DNA from: Leucocoprinus leucothites
Taxonomy: Eukaryota; Basidiomycota; Agaricomycetes; Agaricales; Agaricaceae
Direction: 5' to 3'
NCBI GenBank assembly: GCA_013368445.1
Contig: JAACJO010000016.1
Location: 310,001-374,000 of the forward strand
DNA length: 64,000 nt
Part shown: piece by piece, positions 45,833-57,267 of the stretch
How positions within the stretch are numbered: position 1 is the stretch's first letter
Layout of the letters: every line of letters starts with the position of its first letter
Notes under the pieces: model-generated
Told to the model about the DNA's origin: nothing
The model's input: the letters and a program-made list of their open reading frames with translations, nothing else
The model's database searches: none
Program-made: the position numbers and the translations under genes

Positions 45833-46362
45833 ATGCCTCTCACCAAAGGATACTACAAAGTCTACAACGGCGATTACCTTGTAGGAAGGGGTCTCAACGA
45901 GTCCGACGACAAGTCGCCCAAACCGGTTTTGTCCAATACAGATGACCAGAAAGCCTTCTGGTATGTTTTGGTTAGGGACACGGGACGCTACAACTTCTTT
46001 ATCAGAGGTGCCCCGCTTGGTACCGACTCCAGCCAAGGCGCGGGCCTAGTTGCCTACCTGCAAGGTGAAACCAACGAGATCCAATTCGAAGTGGTACCTT
46101 CCTCCGATGCCCCCAACACATAGTGAGCCACTCGTTTGATCTCTCGTCTTTTTTAGTGGCCTGACCAGCGCCTTACAATCTAGCACTCTTGTGGACTCAA
46201 GAACTGGCAAGGTATTGGTTGCACCCTCGCGGGGAGCATCTCAGGTATTTCCACGTTATCTTTCTGCATTGAAGCAATTGATGCTCACCAATTGGTTGCC
46301 AGGTTCAGGTCCTGAGTGAGGCTGAGGGCACGGCCTTTCGATTCGAATTCTTGCGGTTGTAG
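45833..46362 (+). CDS. I66-type (cospin-like) serine protease inhibitor 1
   Basis: Three exons (45833-46122, 46184-46244, 46303-46362) encode 136 residues, close to the usual 150 of mushroom I66 inhibitors, which adopt a beta-trefoil fold and block trypsin-like proteases (cospin of Coprinopsis is the type). Seen here: no signal peptide, KGYYKVYNGDYLVGRGLNE with the Y-x-V-GR pattern, SPKPVLSNTDDQKAFWYVL, DTGRYNFFIRGAPLGTDSS, then YTLVDSRTGKVLVAPSRG and the closing strand FRFEFLRL. The middle exon is 61 nt, as in inhibitor 2. Inhibitory activity is not proven by sequence. A likely role is defence against fungus-feeding animals or control of own proteases (inference). Confidence 0.75.
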
Positions 46363-46828
46363 CAGGGTGGGTGAAGCGCATGGCATTCGCCCGGCTAGAT
46401 CAAGTAATGGGCTCTTGACTAAATCGAGGTTCCGCCAGGATTGGTTTTGAACTCGAGTGTGAAGGAGGGGAGGGGTCCCGGCGACAAAAGTAGTGATCTC
46501 ATCATTGTCAGCGTAGACAGAGGAATTTTTTTTTTTGATCTATGCAGCATAGAGAACCTCTCTTAGTCCAAAAAGAGACAGCTTGTCCAGCCTCAATCTC
46601 GATCGTGCCCCTATCTCTCTCTATCCCTCTCTATCTCTACGAAAGCTATCAAGGTTAACTGCTTACTGCTTATGATGACTCTTAAGGCCGAATTTGGCAC
46701 CTTGGACTTTGTGAATATACGATTCTATATTCAGGTAAACTACAAGCTTTCGTCGTCGAATACTGTGGTGTTGACCTGATCAAGGAGGAAATAGATTTAC
46801 AGAATAAAAAATCTCTATTCTCCTTCAC
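46363..46828. other. intergenic region
   Basis: About 470 bases between convergent genes; includes a TCTC/TATC-rich low-complexity stretch at about 46610-46640. No gene seen. Confidence 0.5.
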
Positions 46829-48168
46829 CTACTCTGTATCCATGGAATCTCCATTCTCCTTCATGAATCTCAATGCTATTTGAGCTGCTAGCAGACTCTC
46901 CAGCCGCCTGTGATCATTCTCTAAATCCTTTCGTTGCTTTGCAATCATTTTATCTAAGTCAACTTCGGCGACCTTCAAGCGCTCCTGCGAGATCGCAGGT
47001 TCCGGGTGGTCAATACCAGAATCATTTGTGTCTAGGGCCTTCTCCTTCCGCGCGTCCCACTCGCATCGGTTATGGCTTCGCGTGCACTCGACACAGGGAG
47101 CCCGCATGAACGTTGAAGGCTCTTTGGAGTCTGATACTCCGGAGATGCTGAAGATACACTTCGTGCCTTTCTTCTTGCAGCGCAAGCAGACTTGCGGTAC
47201 TTCTATTTCTACCGGAGAGGTGGTGGAACTAGGGGTTTCCGTGCGCGTTTTTTTGCGTTTTGGCTGTTGCGCATCTAGAGATTCTACTACGGGCTGCAGC
47301 CCAATTCGTGCAGCCTTGGCGCGTGTAACTGAACCAGGTCCGATCTTGGCTTCACTATTATCATCGAGAGTCATATGAGGAGCTGGACGGTCACGAGTGG
47401 GTGTTGGTTTGAAGCATGTTCTACTGCCTGGACCACTGGATCGATCGCGAACTGAACTGAATTGCGTGGCTTTCACAATCCTGCTGGTCCCAGGTGCTTC
47501 TGTGTCGCTCTCCACCCGACTCCTTTTTCGTTCACTACTCGACGAGGGTGTCGGCATCTGACGTTGGTGAAACACATCGTGGAGAAATTGGATATCGTCT
47601 GCCTGGGATTCATCAAGATTGACTCCGGAGAAGGGGTCAGCTCCGTCTGGGAGCCAGTTAATCGTATTTAAAATATCGTGTATCCTTTGTATGGGAGTGA
47701 GAGAACTAACAAGTCAGTGCTCAGAAACTGAAGATAGTAACAGGATACCGACTGCTCTTGTAGGCGATATTCATCCGGATCCAAACTCTCGGGTTCCAAT
47801 GTCTGACCACGACTAGGGGTCCGAGTCTCGAGGTCCTCAGAGTGGACGTCGGATTCAGTCTTAAGTCGGAAGTGGTCAGCTGGAAGTTGCTGAATCTTCC
47901 GCGGCCTGGGCACAATTGGTTCTGGCAGGTTCGGGAGTGAGTCACTAGAGTTATCCTCCTCTGAGTCCGATCCTGTAAGGTCAATTACACCCAGATTACG
48001 AGCGGCGGTTAGAGGTGGTTTGGCGTCTTTTGTGAAGACTTTTTTGGCCTCTCTGGTAGTACTAAGTGGTATGGAAAGCAGCTGTGTTCAGGCAATGCGC
48101 TGCGAATCCTCGATATATGGGCTGGCTTACCTGGCTTCACGCTTGATTATTGTCTTCGTTCTCACCAT
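46829..48168 (-). CDS. nuclear protein with Zn2Cys6-like finger and SUMO-interaction-type motif
   Basis: Start MVRTKTIIKREA at 48168, then an intron, then STTREAKKVFTKDAKPPLTA and GVIDLTGSDSEEDNSS: VIDLT followed by acids is a typical SUMO-interacting motif. A basic PRPRKIQ and a long Ser/Pro/acidic linker follow. The last exon (from about 47660) holds DGADPFSGVNLDESQ, basic SERKRSR and PKRKKTRTE patches, and paired C-x2-C-x6-C units: CLRCKKKGTKC and CVECTRSHNRC, about 20 residues apart. That is the arrangement of a fungal Zn2Cys6 finger with a longer middle loop. A coiled C-terminus (LDKMIAKQRKDLENDHRRLE) follows. Probably a DNA-binding or chromatin protein; target unknown. The intron at about 47700-47737 is 37 nt, which is short, so that junction is tentative. 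Confidence 0.65.
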
Positions 48169-49144
48169 TGTCGGACTCGGAGTAGAGCGAAGGTGACTGC
48201 AAGTATGGAAATTTGGGACGAGCCAGTATGTATTTATGAGGATTAGAAGGTCTCCTCGGAGCATTTGTTCACCCAGAGACAAGGTTCCAGGTAAGCTTGC
48301 CAAACTTTATTTGAGGTACGCTTCTTTCTTGGTCAAAGTCGGACATCGGAAAAGCTTTGCGAATCAATTTGACAGAGCGACTCGGACCTCAGAGGAAGAA
48401 AACATTCCAGGAGAAAGAAATCCGCTTGATTTGATTTGGATATCTAATGGTGGATGAGCTGGCTTTTCTGAACTCGGGAGAATCTGGTACTATGGACGTT
48501 ATGGTCCAGGGACAATCCGGAGCTGACATCAATACTCGAGCTTCCCACGGCCACAAAACCGTGAACACAAAAAAGAACACTCAAAGTGGTCAACTCCACT
48601 CCAATTGACCAAAGTTGAGATTTGAAACCTGAAGTCGATAAACGGACACAGCAAGGTTGTGGAGAATGAGACGGTCGAGGCCAAATGCGCCAGTCACCCT
48701 GCGAACCAATAAATATGGCCGGGTGTGGTAGCGTCATTGGCATTGGTGTGGATCCATGCCTTTCGCCTACTACAACTGTTTAGATATGAAGCGTCGCTTA
48801 GGATGGTATTCAGGCTCATTTGATGCTATTCAATGGCACTGTTTTATTATAGTGTTGTCTGTTGCGAGTCTCAAATACAGGCGGAGAAAGCGGCCTCAGC
48901 TTGACATTGCGGGATATCTTGGACCTTGCTGGGTCTGTTCCTCCCAGCGCAAGAAAGAAAAGGAAGATATCAAATTCGAAGACTGTGGATTCTAGTAGGG
49001 GTAAGGCTTCACAGTGATTGTCGAGAGATTGTCGAGATTGATCACAAGTATCGATAAGATGACCCGATCACGGTCTATCCGAATCGGTATTAGGATTATT
49101 TTTATCTTGCATAAGCGTTTCTTCCTCCCTCAAACTTCAAGAAC
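48169..49144. other. intergenic region
   Basis: Nearly 1 kb with several short open frames on both strands, none with motifs. No gene supported. Confidence 0.45.
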
Positions 49145-49591
49145 TTAACTCACGGCTCGTCTTGCTTCATTCCATTTCCTCCTCTCAGTGAGGTCCAAGA
49201 CCTGTTCAGCGTGCGGACTATCGCCCCGGAAGGCAGTTGCGAGCTCGAGGACTAACATGCCGCAAGTTTCGGACTTCGGTGTGGCAATCAAGTAGAACTC
49301 AGATATCGCGCTCATTGGGTCAACGTAGTAGCACAATACCGAGGTTGTCGGCACTATAGTCAAACGTGTGCTCGTGATGTACAAGGTTTCGAAACACTGT
49401 CGTTGACTGGACCATTCAAGGCAGAGCAAGTCCTGATGACCGACTGTGCTGGCCCCGGATGGTGTAAGGGCTATTATTAAACTTCTAGTATCCTTGGCTC
49501 GGCTTCGATCCTGGGGCTTGCACTTGGTGCAGGGGTCGTCCCACGGTTGTCTACCTCCCATCGAACTATGGCAAGGAAACCACGTGCCCAA
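49145..49591 (-). CDS. hypothetical protein, possibly partial
   Basis: A 148-codon frame with gene-like codon use, in contrast to surrounding shadows: QDLLCLEWSSQRQCFETLYI, STRLTIVPTTSVLCYYVDPM, SEFYLIATPKSETCGMLVLE, ending RRKWNEARRAVS. It would form alternating strands and helices. The last codons overlap a perfect GTGAGT donor (just after ARRA), so a further exon to the left is likely but I could not find it. Start uncertain. Divergent from I66 inhibitor 2, with 182 bases between the two starts. Family not recognised. Confidence 0.35.
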   Translation of the reverse strand: MGTWFPCHSSMGGRQPWDDPCTKCKPQDRSRAKDTRSLIIALTPSGASTVGHQDLLCLEWSSQRQCFETLYITSTRLTIVPTTSVLCYYVDPMSAISEFYLIATPKSETCGMLVLELATAFRGDSPHAEQVLDLTERRKWNEARRAVS

Positions 49592-49689
49592 TTATCAACC
49601 GAAGAACCAGATGAAGTGACATCCGGTATGAACGCCTAAGTGACAATCTGCATGAACCAGATAATCGGGAATCACCGCTGGAAAAGATC

Positions 49690-49745
49690 TATAAAGCCAG
49701 CCCGGAACCCATTCCTTCACTTCCCCACCTTACGCTCGAACGTTT
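49690..49745 (+). promoter_or_regulatory. core promoter of I66 inhibitor 2
   Basis: TATAAAG at 49690-49696, CTCGAACGTTT at 49735-49745 (45 bases from the TATA start), ATG 39 bases after the start of that element. Same element and spacing as inhibitor 1. Confidence 0.6.
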
Positions 49746-49773
49746 ACTAATTCCTGCATTTTCCTATACCGTC

Positions 49774-50327
49774 ATGGCACTAAAAACCGGACACTATCGC
49801 GTTTCCTGCAACAATCAATACATTGGACGGCCTATTCACGAGACCAACGATTTGGCTCCTAAGCCAATCTTCACGACGACAGATGACAACGACTTTGTCT
49901 GGCTCGTTGAAAAGCTACTGAACAGCCCGGGACGCTACCGTCTGTGCACCGGGATTTTCCCGCAAGCACCTACTGGCGTCGACCCGAAAGATGGCAAGAC
50001 TGTAGTTGGCTTTGTGAGTGAGATTACTCAGGCTCTTGAGTGGGAGCTGCGACCTGTCCATGGAGCTTCGGACACTTTGTGAGTCTCTCTCTCCCTTCGT
50101 TGTACAGATTTGCAAGTGAACTGATCAATGTCTTGCTACCCAGCAATATCGTAGGCCCTGATGGCAATTCATTCTGGGTTGCCCCTCGTAAGGAGAATGC
50201 TAAGGTATTTGTTCAACCTAACCCTCTACACTACGATAAATAATTCCACTACCAGATTCAACTCCTGGAAGTACCAGAGGGTTCAGTCTTTCGCTTCATC
50301 CCTGCTCCTCCTCCCAAAAAGCCTTGA
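49774..50327 (+). CDS. I66-type (cospin-like) serine protease inhibitor 2
   Basis: Three exons (49774-50078, 50144-50204, 50256-50327) encode 145 residues. MALKTGHYRVSCNNQYIGRP matches the opening of inhibitor 1 (G-x-Y-x-V then x-x-GR), followed by LAPKPIFTTTDDNDFVWLVE, SPGRYRLCTGIFPQAPTGVD, the middle exon NIVGPDGNSFWVAPRKENAK and the closing strand FRFIPAPPP. The W-V-A-P motif and the 61-nt exon 2 are shared within the family. Overall similarity to inhibitor 1 is only moderate, so the duplication is not recent, yet the promoter layout is preserved. No signal peptide. Target protease not predictable. Confidence 0.78.
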
Positions 50328-51284
50328 GCACATGACGTTCACGCCACTTCCATGATTTGCCATCCTGATACTCTCTCGTCTTTGAGCCTTGTCCATTTGT
50401 ACTTCCTGAACCTCAATATGAATGCAACATAAAGCAGTTTTCGTGTTGACTTCATGCTCGTTTCTGGGCGCCCTGCCTTGAAATCTGAATTAACGCCAAT
50501 TGTCGGCCGAATAGAAGAGAAATGGCGTTAACATTTATTCTAAGTATAAATAAGCTTGTTTTCGAGATATTAGAAATTGTGGATCCGATCTGTCTGGAAG
50601 GGGATATCCAGGAATTTTGAGAGTGATTGTCGAGATCCCTAGAACGAGTCACAAAGTATCGGTCAAGGCTATCATCATCTGGGTTCTGGAGCGCCAGGAG
50701 CTTCGACAAATCCAAGGCGCGTATAGTACCAAAAGAGGTTCACGAAGGTGTCTCTAGAGCGCCTAGAATGCCCTAGACCATTTATCGGTGAATGACGGTT
50801 TTTCCGCTGTGTTGCGGGGAAGAGTAGCTGACCAGGGTAAACGTACATACGTAAACACTGTAGCTTCGCATCTCCTGATATCATGAATCAAGTCGAAGAC
50901 TGGAGCCTTCCTTGCCCATTTCGTCCGAGATTGCTGTTATAAGACTCCAAGTCGGACTGGTAGGGCTGGCTGGGTGTTTTAAGGGCATTATTTTGCGTAG
51001 GCATAGCAGAACTTGGAAGAGATGTCGAGTAGTGAAATTAATGGTGCATCGATGAATATTGATCCAAAGATGTTTCGTTAATTATAGAATATTGTACTGC
51101 AATTCCGTCGAGGATGTCTGGGGGTCACCTGCCAAAACCGGAACGCTGACCCTGGGTTCCTTCTCAGAAGGCATCGAACGCCTGAAGGCGCCTATCACGG
51201 ACAATCAAGGCGAGAATCGCAAAAAAACATTTGTCAGAAATGTTTTGTCAGTCACCACGATTTTGTTTCCGAAAGAAAAACATA
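50328..51284. other. intergenic region
   Basis: About 950 bases before the tRNA; no gene recognised. Confidence 0.5.
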
Positions 51285-51372
51285 TCCGACCTGCCTGGCT
51301 CGAACAGGCGACATTCAGATGATCAAGATTTCCAATTACAGTCTGACGCTCTTCCAACTGAGCTAAGGTCGG
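51285..51372 (-). tRNA. tRNA-Tyr (GTA) with 15-nt intron
   Basis: 88 nt on the minus strand. It has a CCGACC...GGTCGG acceptor stem with A discriminator, D-arm TAGCTCAGTTGGAAGAGC, anticodon loop CTGTAA, then a 15-nt intron and the 3' anticodon stem TCTGA, and T-arm GTTCGAG. It differs from the copy at 55517-55604 by one base, inside the intron. Confidence 0.92.
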
Positions 51373-52973
51373 ATGTTTGAACGGTCAAAGTGACAAATTA
51401 TAATTGGTTGACGCTTGTGTTAAAACGCAAGCGCCGGACCGCCCACCACAGATCCTCTATCAATTATCAAAATCTTGTCTCTCGAATCTGTATCATTCTA
51501 GCTTGAATCACTCTCAGCACTTGTGTGCCTGCACAATACTCTTACCTCATTGCTATTTGTCAACTCCAAGCCATTAAGCAGTATAGCTGACCAGGGATTG
51601 CTGATCAACAAAACTGTCGGACGGCAATAGCGTTCTTGCAGGGCTGTTGACGCACTGACAATGACACCACTTATAACTGCGTCATTGATGGCGGAACGTG
51701 AATGACGTCACGACATTGTTGCGCAGAAGTCAGTCCTCGATTCAGCACTATCCTTGCTAGTTTCTCTATAGCTGGAGTGTTTCGAGGCAACACCATGGGA
51801 GGCGGACAAGCAAGTTTTCGATTTTTGTTCGATACTGCTAGGTGGAGTAGTTACTCGGACCTCTAGAACCGTTGACGTCAAGGGTGGTTTGTAGCAGCAC
51901 AAGTCGCGTGTCGCTTTGATGGATGAGGGATTCTTTGTCCTTTGAAACTTCTCGAGGCGATGGTGAATGTTCAAAAGTTTAAATTGTGCTGCGATCACAC
52001 GCAGAAGTAAGTAAATTCGACCAATCATTGCAGCTTGAAGAATGTCTGAATCACGAGATGGGAATACGGTATTTGCCAGAGGACTGTCAACGACTTGGAT
52101 TACAACGAATACGGTCGTCCGCGGTGATACGGCGAGGCAATGACAACAGCACCGGGCAGAATCGAAACAGGGTGTTCGAGGAGAACCTCAAGTCTACACA
52201 CGAGGGGGACCAAGAATTTATTTCATACGTAAAGCAAAGCCCTCGTCGTGCACGATGTCGTAGTAACATTACTTACTGTGCGTGTATACAGTAGGCAGGT
52301 TAATTATTAATTTATAGGGAGATTTAGAGCCCAGCGACGTGGCTCTGATCCACTCTTTTCATCGCAGGGGCTCCGCTACGCACCTTCAACGTTCAAGGTT
52401 CATGACGTCGACCTGAGGAGTTTGTGGCGGGAAAAGCGCAACGAAGAAAGCTGAAGAGAGAAAGAAGCATCCATGGGTAAACGAAAGCTTGTATTTATCC
52501 GTACCATTTGGGAACAGGGTAGACGTCTGAGAGAAGTGGAGAGGACCAAGGCTGACAGCCAGCGTGACCTCGGAGTCTAGATGCAAATTCAAGGAGGGCC
52601 AATTGAAAAAAATGATGTGCGGCGCCTGAATGTGGGACGTTTGCTAAGAATAGAGTTGGAGGGTCTGAGATCGTCGCCACACTGTGGGATGAGTCCGTCA
52701 ACGAGTGTTTTTAGACCAAGTCAGCTGATCAAGAGTAAGCAACAAAAGCTGCTTTGAAGAACCTCATCCTTGGATTTCCAATGTCATAGCTGTTGTATAA
52801 AGCACATAAGAGTGGCTGACAAAGGTTGTTGAACGTCTGTCCGGGGGGAAGAGTGGGCGTTTGGCCCTGAATGCGTCATTGATCATTTCATCAATCAATT
52901 GCTGACTAACACGGAATTGGTGTACCATTGTATATGAGTCGACGGCAAACGCTTCTCAGCCAGAACGAAGCTC
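51373..52973. other. intergenic region
   Basis: About 1.6 kb. ORFs at 51708-52028 (minus), 51986-52294 (plus) and 52386-52701 (minus) overlap one another and have no motif. Nothing supported. Confidence 0.45.
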
Positions 52974-54392
52974 ATGCAGCTGTTCCTCGTCAACAACGAT
53001 CCTCTCGATACCCTCCTCGTCTCTCAGGACGGGGAACCTCGATATACAATCCGCTCGAGTATTGATACCCACCCAAAACTACCGGAAAGCTTCCAGCTTT
53101 CTTCCTCTCCAGACTCCTACCCCTACTCCGAGTCGTCTTCCAGCTTATCGTCGGCTGGTTCTCTTTCTGGTTCATCATCTTCAAGTTCAAAGTCAACTCT
53201 TGACTCGCAGTCGTCTGTATCATCGGAAGCGCCCTCGACAGAAGCTGTTAATTATGCACCGCCGTCACCGCACTTGGCTTACCGCCAACGTCCAGCAGGA
53301 CTTCATCCAGCCATTCCAATTACACGGATACATTCAAATCCTCATCCAGATGAACACAAACAGTGGCCAGACCCGTCATCACCACACCCCTCACCCGTTC
53401 TCCTACCATCCGTGCCCTCTTCTCTCTTAGTCCCTGGTCCATCGCGGCTAGTGACAAACATCAGGCGCCTCGATCGTCACAACTCCAGCAATGGCAATGT
53501 CGAAACTGAGGTCGGCCGTGTAGAATACTCAGGAGGCGATGTTGAGACCAGGGTGCAGCTCTCCCATTTGGGCATGGAGCTTTGTGCGCCTGCTGTACCG
53601 AGAAAGACAGGAAGGAGCTCCAATAGCAATTCAAGCTCTGCTCCTCCTACTCCTCCTTCAACATCGGCCTCGCAGTCACGGACCGTTTCTACCGTGGTGA
53701 CAAGGGGAAATGACGCTGGAACTGCCCTCGCTGCTTTTCGTGACTTTTGTAATGAGAGTCAGAAGAAAAAGGAGTCGAGTACTCCCTCAACGACGATCAA
53801 TGAACCGGGCTATTATGACGAAGACGAAGCCATTCCGGATCCGTACGTACTTTAACCTATTCGCTTCAAATATTTTTTCCTTATACATTGTAGGACATGG
53901 TCATTCACGGGGCCTGATAATCGCCCATACAAATGGATATCGCTCGCATCTAATCCGGTCCTTGTTAACGATACCATTCCACCAACCCCGATTGCCTGCT
54001 ATCGCCCGGCTAAACTTGGTATTGTATCACGTAGTCGCCGTGGCTTCCTCGAAATTCTACCAGAAGGTCTAGAAAAAGAAGACTGGATTGTCGCAACCTT
54101 TGCTGGGTATTTCCGGATGAGACTGGGTGATCGTCCGCCACTTTCACGGACAAGCATTGCCAATTCTTCCATCGCTGGATTGCCGATGGGTGTTGGTATG
54201 CGTGCCGCTGGTGGCGGTGGTGCAAGGAAGGTAGCATCTGCACCTACAATACCACTGACGGCGCCGCTTACGCACGAGCTGGGAGCCCCGCCTTCGAAAT
54301 TGTCCTCTTCTCCCTTGGCGCTGGCTTCTCTCGAAGCGCTCAGGAGAAAGAACAAGGATTACGGATATGGATCTGCTAGAAGGACTCGGTAG
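52974..54392 (+). CDS. large DUF6593 protein with disordered insertion (copy I)
   Basis: The first exon starts MQLFLVNNDPLDTLLVSQDG with EPRYTIRSS, the standard DUF6593 first strands. Ser/Pro-rich disordered sequence follows from about residue 35 to 145 and again from 200 to 265. Ordered blocks between them include RRLDRHNSSNGNVETEVGRV and SGGDVETRVQLSHLGMELC. An intron starting GTACGT leads to TWSFTGPDNRPYKWISLASN (the F-x-G-P-D-x-R-x-Y-x-W motif), LGIVSRSRRGFLEILPEGLE and DWIVATFAGYFRMRLGD. A low-complexity tail follows, ending GSARRTR at TAG 54390-54392. It is more than twice as long as the other copies here. Probably soluble, possibly nuclear (basic tail). Function unknown. Confidence 0.8.
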
Positions 54393-55516
54393 TCTGCGGG
54401 CCTACTAAAGACCTTTGACATCTATCTAGCCTTTCGACCTTGACGTGAAATGTCCTTTCCCTTCGCTACTCGCCCTTCCTTCCTGCTTTCGTAGTATCGC
54501 CTTCGTCATCACGCTCTTCTACGGCCCACGACCCCAAAACGATCATCTTTTTGATGTACACTCATGCCACTTTGGTATTCCGGAGATCAGTCCCTGACAC
54601 TGTTGGACCAAAATATCGCTCCACATACTCCAACCTTCCCCTTGCTTCTGTATTAGCCCACTACTACGGCTCCTTTTACCTTTCCTCTACCTCTCCGCAC
54701 TCCACGCTTGAGTTGACTGGTCGTTGATGCTTAACTCACCTACGCACCATACTAGTCTTCGTTTTCCCCTCCACTGCTCCACGCTCGACTTATACCTTTT
54801 TTATTGATGGGTATTTACACCACCGCACCACCGCACTATGAACTAAAATTGGAGTCGGGGACACAAGGATGCTATTCGTTGTTCCCTCTCCCTGTCAAGC
54901 ATCGTCGACCATCGGCGAATGTGGATAACTTCTATTTCATGTCAAAAGTCCCTTCCGGTGGCCCCTCCCCCCCACCGTGGTATCTATCTATCTTTGTGTG
55001 TTCTTTCACCCACTCTTAACTTCGTAGCCCCTCTCCCCCCCCCCCCCCGCTCCGCTCCAATATTTCTCATTCCCTCGACTTGCTTTGCATATAGCGTTCC
55101 CAAACATTCTTGATTCTTGAATAATGCGCATCAATCATACTATTTGTCATTGCATCCACATATTCATATCATCATCTATCATATCTCAGTGTCGTTTAGA
55201 ATTACCTGTAGTTAGTTGTTGTATTATTAGCATTTTGGTCTTCTTCCTCTTTCCCTCGTGCTGTCGTCTCGTTTCTTCCGTCATCTATGACCGGTCTTGT
55301 TGATATCTTATGTATTACTTCACACCTACTACAGTTGTACTTATATTTAAATATACTACTTTGCTGAAAATTCGACACTCTTCCGTGGTTCATCCCAAAG
55401 CTTGCTTCTGTCGTGCTAAGTCAACTTGACGATGGCGAAGTGAGAACGTCTCGTTGTTCGATATGCGAGTGGAGGTACCTGCCGACCCAATGTCAAAGTG
55501 AAAGATATTCTGATAT
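54393..55516. other. pyrimidine-rich intergenic region
   Basis: About 1.1 kb, strongly CT-rich on the plus strand, likely 3' UTR of copy I followed by spacer. Contains a 14-base C run at 55035-55048. No gene seen. Confidence 0.5.
55035..55048. repeat. poly-C run of 14 bases
   Basis: Fourteen consecutive C in non-coding, pyrimidine-rich sequence. Confidence 0.85.
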
Positions 55517-55604
55517 CCGACCTTAGCTCAGTTGGAAGAGCGTCAGACTGTAATTGGAAACCTTGATCATCTGAATGTCGCCTGTTCGAGCCAGGCAGGT
55601 CGGA
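55517..55604 (+). tRNA. tRNA-Tyr (GTA) with 15-nt intron
   Basis: 88 nt; anticodon GTA at 55550-55552, intron 55554-55568 directly after the base 3' of the anticodon, as in eukaryotic tRNA-Tyr. Stem pairs CCGACC/GGTCGG, TCAGA/TCTGA and a GTTCGAG T-loop are all present, discriminator A at 55604. Confidence 0.93.
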
Positions 55605-56459
55605 TTTGAATTTTTGGGAGGTTGAGAGGTGATGACTGTGACTTGAGAACGTTTCCAAGGTTTTGTTTATCTCGGGATTTTCTTGCAAGGCGCTTGAGAA
55701 GTGCTCGATACGTCTGTATAAGTAGGTCTTCAGTATCATGCTAGTGGGAATTGTGGGTTCCGTGTTTTGAAATATGTGTTATTGAGCCCAGAGAATTGCT
55801 CGCTGAACGCTGCAATCGCGCACTCAGATAAACGAGTATCAAGAGTGGTGGACCCTTATGCGTGAGGGGAATGCCGTAAAATTTCATGAATGAATTTCGT
55901 AAAATTGAATATAAAGACCGATTCTGCAGCGGCGCTAGGCCCAAACTGAGCCTTGCACTTTCTTTCCCACTAAAACCGAATCAAACGAGAACCGAAATCG
56001 CCCCTCCAACAACCTTTCTCATTCATGTCTCATTTACCTGATCTTCCTTCAGGAGTCATTAGAGGCCCGGCCGTCCACCCAGCCACTATCGACGATGGGA
56101 GGCAGTAAAACAGGAGTGTTATTTCGAGGATTTCGTGCTGGAACAAGCTTCTTGAGTCAGGCTGCTCACATTTCAATGCTTCTTTCTCAATAGGCGGTCC
56201 TGGAATACTAAAGCGCAGCATGTCAATGTATTTTCACGAAGTACTTGTTTAGGAATCCCATTGACTGAGACGACTACGATGACAGGAATCTCTTGCTGCG
56301 GTGTCAGTCACTTTCCTTCTTAGCTGCCCTTGTCAGGCTCACGCTCCTAACACGCCAATGTGCTGGCCTAACGAAGGGATTACAGCTTTTATTGGGCTCG
56401 TCGGTGGAGGAAGGTTGAAATTCTAGTCGTCAGTCTTCAACATGGTTGACTTGGCTTAG
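55605..56459. other. intergenic region
   Basis: About 850 bases. A short plus frame at 56026 (MSHLPDLPSGVIRGPAVHP) soon hits a stop and may be a relic of a gene start. Nothing else recognised. Confidence 0.4.
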
Positions 56460-57214
56460 TATGTGACAAGGGGCTCGTGGAGGGCTTAATCCACACCGTT
56501 TAAACAATGACCATGTTCGTGGATACGGAACCGAAGAATTTTCAATGCTATGGGAGTAGGAACCAGAAATCTGGAGTAAAGAATGAGCTCATGGGTTGTG
56601 CAACAAGAAGCATCTCCCACTTCCCACTTCGCGAACAGCGCAGCAAGGGATGATTATCTTGACGTGAGTTTCATCAACAGAACTAAAGCCCTGCTCAGAT
56701 AGCTTCCACAATACAAAGCTGAGGCTCATTTCGGATTTTCGCAGGTGATAAAAACATCTCTTATGTTACGAACCCCCCATTATTGCCTCGTGGACAGCTC
56801 AGAGATCAATGCCACTCGTACCTATCGTTGCCAAGCCAGGTTTCAGCCTCTTCTTGGATATCTGCCCATCGAGGTTCAAAGTCAGTACCTGTCGACATGC
56901 TTTTGAGTATTATGTCGAGGAAAGAGTGGCGAGAGTGACTCAAGCGACTGGTTCTGGTCGCTATCTTACCAGGAGGACGGATCAGCATTGATCAAGGAAA
57001 CATCACACTTGTGTGATTGACTTTAAAGACAATGTTTCGTCTGACAGTATCAACGGCACAGTTAGCATCTTTACGGCACCAAGTGTATGTTACAGGTACA
57101 ACGTTGGTACCACATCTCTCACCACCCTTCTTATACCCTTCAACCATAGAACTGTATTTCCTGATCGATATCAGAACTCGACCGTCGATTATTACACAGT
57201 AATTGGCTCGTGTC

Positions 57215-57223
57215 TATAAAAGG
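57215..57223 (+). promoter_or_regulatory. TATA box of copy J
   Basis: TATAAAAGG, 53 bases upstream of ATG 57268, so the 5' leader must be very short. Confidence 0.6.
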
Positions 57224-57267
57224 CCACTGCGAGTCTCAATGCATTTCCCCATCGACTTTCAGCAGCA

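Noticed and set aside
56026..56109. Short plus frame MSHLPDLPSGVIRGPAVHP
   Set aside because: A stop follows after fewer than 30 codons and no downstream exon was found; it could be a relic but is unsupported.
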